Origin: Palsa-601 sp052146895
Lineage (GTDB): Bacteria; Actinomycetota; Acidimicrobiia; Acidimicrobiales; Bog-793
Assembly (NCBI GenBank): GCA_052146895.1
Contig: JBKQLZ010000294.1
Span: 1 to 14,604 of the forward strand
Direction: 5' to 3'
Length of the DNA: 14,604 nt
Shown: positions 1 through 7,300 of the stretch, one piece after another
Position numbering within the stretch: position 1 is the first letter of the stretch
Layout: every line of letters begins with the position of its first letter
Translations under genes and position numbers: made by a program
Notes under the pieces: model-generated
What the model was told of the DNA's origin: nothing
Seen by the model: the letters and a program-made list of their open reading frames with translations, nothing else
Database searches by the model: none

Positions 1-209
1 CCCTGGGCGCCTTGTGCTCCGTGGGCGCCTTGAGCTCCCTGGGCTCCTTGTGCTCCCTGGGCTCCTTGTGCTCCCTGGGCTCCCTGGGCTCCTTGTGCTC
101 CTTGTGCTCCTTGTGCTCCTTGTGCTCCCTGGGCTCCCTGGGCTCCGGTGGCTCCTTGCGAGCCCTTCGCACCCTGGGCGCCGGCTCCGCCCTTTGCGCC
201 CTGGGGTCC
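1..209 (-). repeat. Tandem 9-bp repeats coding Gly-Ala-Gln collagen triplets
   Basis: Read on the minus strand from 209, the DNA is an uninterrupted array of 9-base units. The array begins with GPQ, GAK, GGA, GAQ, GAK, GSQ and GAT. Thirteen consecutive GAQ units follow (146-30), then GAH and two more GAQ, and the array runs off the edge. The GAQ units alternate between two main synonymous forms, GGAGCACAA and GGAGCCCAG, in mixed order, which suggests expansion by slippage or unequal crossing-over. Only one proline appears in the 23 triplets, unusual for a collagen-like domain. Confidence 0.9.
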
Positions 210-449
210 GGCCGCATTCCAGGAGATCTGGGTCTCGCCCTTAGCGCACTTCGCCCCCTTCGGGTCGTACAACAGCGCGTTCGTCTTATCGGAGTAGCAG
301 GCGTAGAACTTCGTAGCTGTGGCGGCCCCAGCAGGCATCGTCGCGATCGCTCCTAGTCCTGACGCGACCGCCGACGAGGCAATCAAGCTCGTGGCGGCAA
401 GCGCACCAGCCCAAGCACGCGTCGAAGTCTCTTGGTGCTGCTTGGGCAT
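1..449 (-). CDS. Secreted collagen-like (Gly-X-Y) repeat protein, C-terminus beyond window
   Basis: The reading frame starts at ATG 449 and stays open to the left edge (149 codons seen), so the protein is partial at its C-terminus. The start is supported by a purine-rich ribosome site (GGGGGAGG, 457-464) seven bases upstream. Residues 1 to about 46 form an export signal: a charged start, a hydrophobic Ala-rich core and an AGA-type cleavage region. Residues about 47-80 form a small two-Cys head (FYAC then KCAKGETQISWN). I recall this head directly before the collagen region in many bacterial collagen-like proteins. From residue 81 strict Gly-X-Y triplets follow, 23 of them in view, mostly Gly-Ala-Gln. 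A triple-helical surface or extracellular fibre is the family expectation; its role here is unknown. It has its own promoter and is separated from the five-gene operon by a damaged enzyme module. Confidence 0.85.
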   Translation of the reverse strand, partial: MPKQHQETSTRAWAGALAATSLIASSAVASGLGAIATMPAGAATATKFYACYSDKTNALLYDPKGAKCAKGETQISWNAAGPQGAKGGAGAQGAKGSQGATGAQGAQGAQGAQGAQGAQGAQGAQGAQGAQGAQGAQGAQGAHGAQGAQ

Positions 450-489
450 CGCGAAACCTCCCCCTCGGCCCGTCGGGCTGGTTGGTGTG

Positions 490-518
490 AGCCTCACAGA
501 GGGAAGATTCGCTGTCAA
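490..518 (-). promoter_or_regulatory. Probable sigma-70-type promoter for the collagen-like gene
   Basis: On the minus strand a perfect TTGACA (-35, 513-518) is followed after 17 bases by GAGGCT (-10, 490-495). The -35 matches consensus; the -10 is weak, although GC-rich -10 boxes ending in T are common in actinobacteria. Transcription would start near 483, giving a leader of about 35 bases that contains the ribosome site at 457-464. Confidence 0.55.
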
Positions 519-602
519 GGAGGGCCGGGCGCGCCAGACCGTGTCCCAGGGCGTGTTGTCGGAGGCGAAGGCGACCGACGTTGTCCGGCGCCTGGCCGAA
601 TG

Positions 603-651
603 GCACCTTCACCGTGCGTCGGCGGCGGTTCGAGTCTTCTCGCCCGCACCA
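603..651 (+). other. tRNA-like 3' half ending in CCA (tRNA remnant or candidate attachment site)
   Basis: The geometry of a class I tRNA 3' half is visible: a 4-bp anticodon-like stem GCAC/GTGC (603-606 with 614-617) around a 7-base loop CTTCACC with T at position 33; a 5-base variable region (619-623); a T-arm with TTCGAGT loop (629-635); then an acceptor strand CGCCCGC, A73 and CCA (641-651). The T-stem has one mismatch and two G-T pairs. No matching 5' acceptor (GCGGGCG) or good D-arm lies at the expected distance upstream, so this is not an intact tRNA gene. A 3' tRNA half is what integrases leave at element ends, but no second copy is in the window. It could also be a chance resemblance. 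Confidence 0.4.
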
Positions 652-790
652 GGAGATTTATCGGGGGAGCCGCTGTCCCGAGCAATCTGATCGCCCAAGC
701 GCGCGCAACGCCAGAACGCGCCGGCCAGCGCCAACCAAACAGCTACGGCGATCAGAGTCGGCGCGAGCGCCCCCAGGGGTGGGTGCCAGG

Positions 791-1363
791 GCCCGTTACG
801 TCCGGGTGGTGGTCAACAGCGCTGCGCCCGGCGCGGCTAACGCCATCCGCGTCGGAATCGAGCAGGCGGCCGCCGATGTGATCGTGGTGACCATGGCCGA
901 CGGCTGCGACGACGCTCACCAGATCGACCAGCTCGTGCACCTGGTCGAGCGCGGGGTCGTCGTGGCAGCGGCGTCCCGCTTCTCCCGGGGCGGCCAGCAG
1001 GTGGGCGCTCCGTTCTTGAAGGCCATCCTGGCGCGGTCGGCCGGGCTCTCGCTCTGGGCCCTCGCCCGGGTAGGCACGCACGACGCCACCAACTCGTTCA
1101 AGGCCTACGACGCCCGGTTCCTCCGGCGGGTCGGCGTTACGTCGACCCACGGGTTCGAGATCGGTATCGAGCTAGTGGCCAAGGCGCGCAGGGCACGCCT
1201 GCCCGTAGCCGAGGTTCCCACCATCTGGCTCGAACGCGATCAGGGAACCTCCCACTTCCAACTGGTCGCCTGGCTGCCCCACTACTTCCGCTGGTGGCGC
1301 TTCGCTTTCGGTCCTCGCCTCACGGTGGAGGAGATCCACGCCGCAACCTGTCAAGTCGCATGA
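791..1363 (+). pseudogene. GT2 family (DPM1-like) glycosyltransferase, N-terminally truncated
   Basis: The frame reads as the C-terminal two thirds of a GT2 sugar transferase of the polyprenyl-phosphate mannosyltransferase type. These enzymes transfer a sugar from a nucleotide donor, usually to a lipid carrier or glycan at the membrane. Recognisable parts are APGAANAIRVGI, the acidic metal-site region VVTMADGCDD (near 890-910), AAASRFSRGGQQVG, RVGTHDATNSFKAYDARFLR, GFEIGIELVAKARR and a C-terminal WLPHYFRWWRFAFGP. The N-terminal nucleotide-binding half, with the usual IVIPVYNE-type start, is missing. Family-like sequence begins near 791-815 and what precedes it is unrelated. GTG codons at 806 and 809 or TTG at 581 could start a product, but it would lack donor binding. 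The gene ends at TGA 1361-1363, overlapping the next start by ATGA. Confidence 0.75.
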
Positions 1364-1974
1364 GCACCGTCCTCGTCACCGGTTCAGCGGGTTTCATCGG
1401 TGGCTACGTCGTCAAGGAGCTCCTCGATCGTGGGCACGAGGTCGTCGGCCTCGACAACTATTCCAAGTACGGACCGGTGACCCGCTCCTACGACGCCCAT
1501 CCCGGGTATCGCTTCGTCTTCGGCGACGCCCGAGACCCCAAGCTGCTGGGCGAGCTGCTCACCGGTTGTGACCATTTCGTCGCCGATGCGGCCATGGTGG
1601 GGGGAATCCCATACTTCCATGCCTACGCGTACGACCTGCTCGCAGCGAACGAGCGCATCACGTCGGCGTCGTGCGACGCGGCGATAGAGGCCCACCGGCG
1701 CGGCAGCCTCGAGAAAGTCACGTACCTCAGCTCCTCCATGGTCTACGAGTCGGCCGACGCGTGGCCGTCGGTCGAGGGCCAGGAGCTCGACCTCCCCCCA
1801 CCTCGCTCGTCGTACGGATTCCAGAAACTGGCCGTCGAGTACTTCGCCCGCGCCGCCCACCAACAGCACGGACTCGTCACTTGGAGACGGTCAGGGTCTC
1901 CTTGCCCGAGGTGGAGTGGTTCACGTCCGTCGAGCCGGCGTAGACGGCCACGAGGCGGTACGTGCCTGTCTTGA
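1360..1974 (+). pseudogene. Extended SDR / NAD-dependent sugar epimerase-dehydratase, C-terminally truncated
   Basis: The start ATG 1360 overlaps the glycosyltransferase stop (ATGA), as in an operon making and transferring a sugar. The N-terminus has the Rossmann signature VTGSAGFIGGYV (GxxGxxG). The catalytic elements follow: the SSSMVYES serine region and Tyr-x-x-x-Lys in SSYGFQKLAVEYF. Enzymes of this family epimerise, dehydrate or reduce nucleotide sugars using NAD(P). Family-like sequence stops after about 172 residues, at HQQHGL (1875). The expected IVRPFNxxG segment and substrate-binding domain are absent. From 1876 the frame only reads antisense through operon gene 5 to a chance stop at 1974. 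Lacking its C-terminal domain, the product is very unlikely to be active. The fragment is convergent with the large operon. Confidence 0.8.
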
Positions 1975-4348
1975 GAGCCTTCGACTTGAGCGAGCAGGAG
2001 CCCTTCTTGGACTTGAGGGTTATGACGCAAAGGGTCGTCTTCGACTCCGTGATCGTCACCGTGCCGATCGCCCGGACGCCCTTGTAGGCCGGAGCCACCT
2101 TCACGGACAGGAGCGCCGCCTCCTCGTGGCCGAAGGTCACCTTCGAGGCCGACAGGTTCAGTTCGGTGGCCGACCTCGACTTCGAGATCTTCAATGCGAC
2201 GGCTGGCGAAGTCCCGGCGAGGAAGTTGGAGCTCCCGCCGTACTTCGCGAGCAAGGAGTACGGTCCCGGCGCGAGCTCGGTCGCTGTCAGTGCGCACGTT
2301 CCGGCGCCAGCCTTCAGCTTGATCGAACAGAGGGTCGTCCCCGACTCACTCAATGTCACCGTGCCGGTCGGGACATAGCCGGGGAATTCCCCGCCGACCT
2401 TCACCGAGACCGGCTTTGCCTCTTCGTCACCGAAGGACACCTTGGCCGAACCGAGCGTGATCGCCTCTGTCGTCGTCTGCGGCGTGGTGAAGCTGAGCGC
2501 CGAGGTCTCGTCGAGGCCCATGCAGAAGATCGTCGTCAGGCACGACACCGAGGTGAAGCCGCCGCCGAGGGGGTCAGCCGCATCTGGCGCCAACCATGTG
2601 CCTGCCCGGTCCACGACTGCGTCACCGCCTGAGCTCACGGCGACGCAGAAGGTGGCCGCCGGGCAGGAGATGGAGGCGATGGTGTTCAGGCCGTCGATCT
2701 TCACCGGGCCAGACCACGCGCCTTTCGCGTAAGTGAACACGTTCCCGGCGCCGTCACCCGCGACGCACGACCCTTCAGCCCCGCACGAGACGGAAGCGAA
2801 CCCGGAGCCGCCGAACTCGAGCTCGTCGCGCGCCGACCAGCTGCCGTCCTGATACGTGACGACGCCACCGTCCGCGTCGACAGCCGCGCAGAACGAGCTC
2901 GATGCGCACGAGACCGAGGTGAGACCGCCGCCGGATGCGTCGACGGCCCTCGGCGAGGACCACGACTTGCCAGTGAAGGTGACGACCTTGCCGTTCTTGT
3001 CGACGGCGGTGCAGAACGAGGCTGTCGGGCACGAGACCGAGGTGAGACCGCCGCCGGATGTGTCCACGGCTTTCGGTGACAACCACGACTTGCCAGTGAA
3101 GGTGACGACCTTGCCGTTCTTGTCGACGGCGGCGCAGAACGAGGCTGTCGGGCACGAGACCGAGGTGAGGCCGCCGCCGGATGTGTCGGTTGCCCGCGGT
3201 GCGGACCAGGACTTGCCCGAGAAGGTGAAGACGTCCCCCCCTTCGTCTACGGCGGCACAGAACGTCGTCGAGGCGCACGAGACCGAGGAGAGACCTGCGT
3301 TCGCGACGTCGACGGGCTCAGGCGTCGCCCACGAGCCGTCGTCGTCGGTGATCGCGTTCCCGTCGAAGTCGACGGCCGCACAGAAGTCAATCGCCGGGCA
3401 CGAGACGGCGTCGAGCCCGTCGCTTGACCCGTCGATGCTCGACGGCGTCGTCCAGGCGGCTCCGTTGAAGCTGAGCTCGTTGCCGGCGGAGTCGACGGCC
3501 ACGCAGTCTGTGGCAGTCGAGCAACTGACTGCGTCTAGCTCGCCTGATGTCTCGTCGACCCCGCTGTAGGTCGTCAGAGACGAGCCATCCAAGACGAAGG
3601 CGTCACCGTCATACTCGACGGCGATGCAATAGTCGGTCCCCACCGGGCAAGAGACCGCGGCCAGCGGAAAGGGGGCGCTGAGAGAGCTGGGTGAGCCCCA
3701 CGTGGTGCCGCCGAAAGCTATCTCGTCGCCGGAGTAATCCACCGCAGCACACAGATCGACCGATGCACACGAGACCGAGTCGAGACCGCCCGTGTCGACG
3801 TCGGCAAACGAGGTCCACGACGTGCCGTTGTAGCTGTAGGCGTCGCCATCGACGTCGACCGCCATGCAGAACTGAGACGACAGGCACGAGACCGACGAGA
3901 GTGCATCGCCGCTCGAGTCGATCGGGTCAGCCGAAGACCACTTGGACCCGTCGTAGGTGAGAGCCTTGCCATCGATGTCGACTGCGGCGCAGAAGTCCAC
4001 GGTCGGACAGGAGATCGCCGTGAGGCCACCGCCACTCGGGTCGATGCTGTCCGGCGCCGACCACTTCGTCCCGTTGAAGCTCACCACGTGCCCGGTCCCG
4101 TCGACGCCGAAGCACGAGATCGCCGAAGCGCACGAGATCGCCGACGGATCGCCGACGACCGGATCGATCTGATGTGCGGTGGACCAGCCGTCGCCCGTCC
4201 TCGGCGTGGCAGCGGCACCGACCGCATGGCCGCGCACAGAGGCCCCGACGCGAGCAGTAGAGACCGCACCGGCGGCGAGGGCGAGCAGAGCCGAAGCGAC
4301 GAGTGCGAATCCCTTCAGCGACACCTGGCAGAACCTTCGTCGGTTCAT
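1877..4348 (-). CDS. Secreted 14-repeat Cys-paired propeller-like protein with two C-terminal Ig-like domains
   Basis: This is an 823-aa protein, last gene of the operon. ATG 4348 lies 6 bases after the stop of the 1724-aa gene; the ribosome site is weak, so translational coupling is likely. Residues 1 to about 46 are an export signal with RRRFC before a long Ala/Leu core, which could be Tat-like or Sec. Residues 55-621 hold 14 repeats of about 41 aa with the pattern W-S-x-P-x-x-x-D ... S-V-S-C-x5-C-x-A-V-D-x-x-G. Each carries a Cys pair likely to form a disulfide outside the cell. Two Ig-like domains follow (about 622-722 and 727-823), each with a GTVT(L/I)xES ... LCxI ... G(T/A)C(A/S)L core. 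The repeats resemble beta-propeller blades; fourteen would fit two seven-bladed propellers. A binding or adhesive role is likely, ligand unknown. The stop codon abuts a truncated gene from the other strand. Confidence 0.88.
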   Translation of the reverse strand: MNRRRFCQVSLKGFALVASALLALAAGAVSTARVGASVRGHAVGAAATPRTGDGWSTAHQIDPVVGDPSAISCASAISCFGVDGTGHVVSFNGTKWSAPDSIDPSGGGLTAISCPTVDFCAAVDIDGKALTYDGSKWSSADPIDSSGDALSSVSCLSSQFCMAVDVDGDAYSYNGTSWTSFADVDTGGLDSVSCASVDLCAAVDYSGDEIAFGGTTWGSPSSLSAPFPLAAVSCPVGTDYCIAVEYDGDAFVLDGSSLTTYSGVDETSGELDAVSCSTATDCVAVDSAGNELSFNGAAWTTPSSIDGSSDGLDAVSCPAIDFCAAVDFDGNAITDDDGSWATPEPVDVANAGLSSVSCASTTFCAAVDEGGDVFTFSGKSWSAPRATDTSGGGLTSVSCPTASFCAAVDKNGKVVTFTGKSWLSPKAVDTSGGGLTSVSCPTASFCTAVDKNGKVVTFTGKSWSSPRAVDASGGGLTSVSCASSSFCAAVDADGGVVTYQDGSWSARDELEFGGSGFASVSCGAEGSCVAGDGAGNVFTYAKGAWSGPVKIDGLNTIASISCPAATFCVAVSSGGDAVVDRAGTWLAPDAADPLGGGFTSVSCLTTIFCMGLDETSALSFTTPQTTTEAITLGSAKVSFGDEEAKPVSVKVGGEFPGYVPTGTVTLSESGTTLCSIKLKAGAGTCALTATELAPGPYSLLAKYGGSSNFLAGTSPAVALKISKSRSATELNLSASKVTFGHEEAALLSVKVAPAYKGVRAIGTVTITESKTTLCVITLKSKKGSCSLKSKALKTGTYRLVAVYAGSTDVNHSTSGKETLTVSK
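2486..4186 (-). repeat. Fourteen tandem ~123-bp units (~41-aa Cys-pair repeats)
   Basis: The units correspond to residues 55-621 of the 823-aa protein. Lengths are 39-41 residues, and the last unit is incomplete at its end. Thirteen have the spacing C-x5-C; unit 5 (SCPVGTDYC) has C-x6-C. Unit 6 begins with Leu where the others have Trp. Units 8-11 are the most alike and lie next to each other; units 1, 5, 12 and 13 are the most divergent, as expected if the array grew from its middle. Confidence 0.85.
2961..3187 (-). repeat. Near-identical tandem copies within the repeat array
   Basis: Bases 2961-3064 recur at 3084-3187, a period of 123 bases or exactly 41 codons. By eye I count two differences, both single-base changes (ggtgcag/ggcgcag and gtgagacc/gtgaggcc). 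These are units 9 and 10, whose proteins differ at very few positions. The copies look like a recent in-frame duplication or conversion event. Confidence 0.85.
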
Positions 4349-4354
4349 CGGATC

Positions 4355-7300
4355 TCAGCCCGGGGTGCCGGAGATGGGGATGTCGACCACGAAGGATCGG
4401 CGCTGGGTGGTGTCGATGGCCGTCGGCGCGCCGGCCTTGAAGTCGTAATAGTCGAGCTCGCTTATGACCAACCGCACCGGCCCTTGGCCTGTCGGCACGG
4501 TGACGCCACCGGCGCCGCTCGACCATTCGACTATCCCGGCGCCGAGGGACTCGTCGAAGCTCGGGCTCAAGACCACGATGGTGTCGGTGCTCCACCCGAA
4601 GTCTCCCGAGAAGCCGCTCGTGTTGTCCCAGGTCTGCACCTCAACGACCATGGTGGAGGTTGCGTTCGCACCCTTCGGCGTTCCGGATTCCGTCGAGTTG
4701 GGGTGGAGCGCGTACGGATTTGCGAAGTCCCAGATGAAGACGTCCCCGTGGCCGGCGACGTTCTCCTGCGTCGGGGGCCGCCACCCGAAGTAGCCAGGAC
4801 CTGACACCGTAACCGTGAGCGATGTACCCGACACCGTGACCACGCTCACGCTCCGGTCGGTCACCGGTTGGGCATAGGTGACGAGCGTCACGGCCGACAG
4901 GTTGTTGTTCTGACTCGAATTAGTGACGTCCTCGCCACTGATCGCGTACGGCTGCGCCCTCACCAGCGCCAGCCTGAGGAAGTACCCCGGAGGGAGAGGG
5001 CTTACGTACGTCGGCCCGTGAGCCGGCGAGTTGAAGGCGTCCTTGGAGATATCGAGTTGGATGTCCGCGTACCAATAGTTCGTCGCCGGGTCGAAGTGCG
5101 GCGTGTACGCCCACGTTTGATAAGGGAGACCGGTAGCCTGAGGAGGAAGCTGGAAGGGAGGCGGGAAGGCAACAACCGGCCCGCTCCCCCACCCGCCGTC
5201 AGGGAAGGTGGCGTTGGTGACGAACGAGAGCTGGGTCTGGCTGTAGTTCACACCGGCGCTGTGGCTCGAGACGCTGATCGGGTCCAGTCCGAGCAGGCTG
5301 ATCTGGGTCGGGTCGATAAGCACGTCGGTCCCTGGCACGTCCGTCAGGCCGCCTGTGGCAGGCCCTGGGAGCTCTTCGTCGGTGAAAGTCGGCGCTGCCG
5401 TCATCACTCCGACGAACTCGTCTGATCCGGTGACGTAGAAGGGACGCTCGAAGTACACGCGCAAGATGTTCCCCTGCCGCGACGCCGTGATCGTGTCGCC
5501 GCTCGTCGTTGCGGGATTGAGGACCCACGCTGGGGAGACTTTGACCACCTTGAGCGGCGGGATGGGGTTCATCGAGCACGGCACGTGGCAGAGCGCCGAG
5601 CCGGTCCCGTTCACCGTGTCGGTGGGCACCCACGTCGCCGTGAGCGGCGTCCCCACGAGCGCCACATCGGCGACGGTGGCGGCCGTGTTCGTCAGGGTTA
5701 TCACGCCGGTCGATGCATCGACCGAGTACAGGCTCGAGGGCACGGTCGCAGCCTTTGCAAGGGTCCCGGCTCCCGGCACTGGGGTGCCCGCCGGAACGAC
5801 GATCGTCACGAGGTTGGCGGCTACACCCTCGCCGCCGTTGAGGGTGACGACGTAATCGGGGGCGACGAAGGTGGCCGTCGTGGTCTCGGCGAAGAACGGC
5901 GAGAAACGGCCCGTGGCAACGAGATCGCCGAAGGTCACGGCGTGATGCTTGGTATCGCCGAAGTGCTGGGTAACGCTCAGCTGGAACGTGGTCGGCCCGT
6001 GTGCGGATGCCGGCTCGACGACACCGAAGGGACTCGACCCCGCCGCGAAGGGGTTGGCCGACGCGCCAAAGGTACCGGTCTCAGCGGGATTGCTCGGGTT
6101 CGTCGAGACCGAGAAGAGCGAGTCGGCCGCGACCGGCACCGCATAGGGGCTCTCCACGTAAGCAAGGAGCGAGGAGTCCGCCATCGACACGGTCGCCGTC
6201 GCGGGATCATTGGTCGGGTCCGTGGGATCGTCGACCGGATCGGTCCAGCTCGCTGAGAAGGTGACGGTCTGGGTCGTCGCCGGGTCGATCGCGAACCCGA
6301 CATCGGTGATGACAGCGCTCGTGTCGTTCAGAGCGCGAGTCGCCGCCGGTCCCGTGAAGCCGGGCGGTATTGACGGCAACAGCACCGCGTATGCCACCTG
6401 CACAGTCGCCTGCGGAGTGAGCTGCGGATATTGGCCCCACAGAGCCGCGACCACATTGCCTATCGATGGAGACGGTAAGAAGATGTGGCTGCCGAGAGAC
6501 CCACGCGGAGGAGGAGGATCCACCACGCTGTCGCCCCAGATCACGTAGTTGAACAGGTCCTGGCCGAGCGCGAAGGTGCACGGGACAGAGCCAAAGTTGT
6601 CGCTCGTGAGGGGATACTGGACGAGCTGACCGATCATCGTGGCCGGGATGATGCTGCTCAACTGCAGGTTGTAGACCGATCCAGGGACGATGCTCACAGT
6701 CAGGACCTCGCTTGTCCCCGAGCCGGTGTCCGCCGACGTCACCGTCAACACCGGGACGGCTGGGACCGAGGACGCCGCCGGCAAGGTGTCGGAGGCCGCG
6801 ACGATCTGCAGCAGCTTGCCAGCCACGTTCGGCCAAGCGGCCTCCCACACTTGCGGCGCGTACGTCGGTGGAGCCGGAAGGGGGTCCGGCGGTGGCACCC
6901 ACGTGTCGAGGAAGCTGTCGAGGCTCACCGGTCCGTGGAACGTCGGAGACGTGCCGATGCCGGGGGTGAACACGAAGCCCTCTATCGCATTGCCGTTCGC
7001 GTCGACGGGCGGGATGGCGTACGGGTAGGCCCCAGTACGTGTGGGGTACGTGTAGTCGAGCGGGCTGTTGAAGCTCGTCCCGCACGAGAGGGCAATCCCG
7101 AAGCCGGCCGGGTCGGGCAACCAGTCGACGTAGGTGAGCGGGGGGATCCCACTTGCGGGAAGCGGCAGGTAGACGTTCGCAGCCCCAACAGCCGAGCTGT
7201 CATCGGAGCCGTCCCCTGGGTCGACCACCACGCCCGGCAGAGTCAAGATCGACCCGTCGTTCAAGGTGCTGATCAAGCTGTACATGGAAGGGTCCGGCAC

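Larger units (their letters stand above)
450..790. other. Non-coding stretch between collagen-like gene and glycosyltransferase fragment
   Basis: This stretch holds the collagen-like gene's leader and promoter (450-518) and a tRNA-like 3' half (603-651). Several short frames are open on both strands, as expected at this GC content, but none reads like a protein I recognise and none has a convincing start signal. The plus-strand frame that enters the glycosyltransferase fragment is open from a TTG at 581, but its first 70 or so residues show no glycosyltransferase character. I see no terminator or insertion sequence. Confidence 0.6.

Noticed and set aside
1..209. CRISPR-like or minisatellite array
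   Set aside because: Units are contiguous 9-mers without spacers and encode Gly-X-Y in a frame with a signal peptide, so this is a coding repeat.
286..612. 108-codon minus-strand frame over the start of the collagen-like gene
   Set aside because: It overlaps the promoter and signal-peptide region in another frame and has no ribosome site or recognisable sequence. The collagen-like frame from 449 explains the region.
603..651. Functional tRNA gene, possibly reading UCA (selenocysteine or suppressor)
   Set aside because: The 7-base loop would place TCA at the anticodon, but there is no matching 5' acceptor strand or D-arm, no long variable arm as in selenocysteine tRNA, and the T-stem is poor.
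581..790. Glycosyltransferase start at TTG 581
   Set aside because: The frame is open but the 70 residues are Arg/Ser/Pro-rich with no GT2 N-terminal features, and the region overlaps the tRNA-like element. Kept only as a possible accidental fusion.
2775..3569. Two long overlapping frames (one per strand) across the Cys-repeat array
   Set aside because: They arise because the 123-bp repeat keeps all frames open periodically. Only the 1877-4348 frame has a signal peptide and conserved repeat residues.
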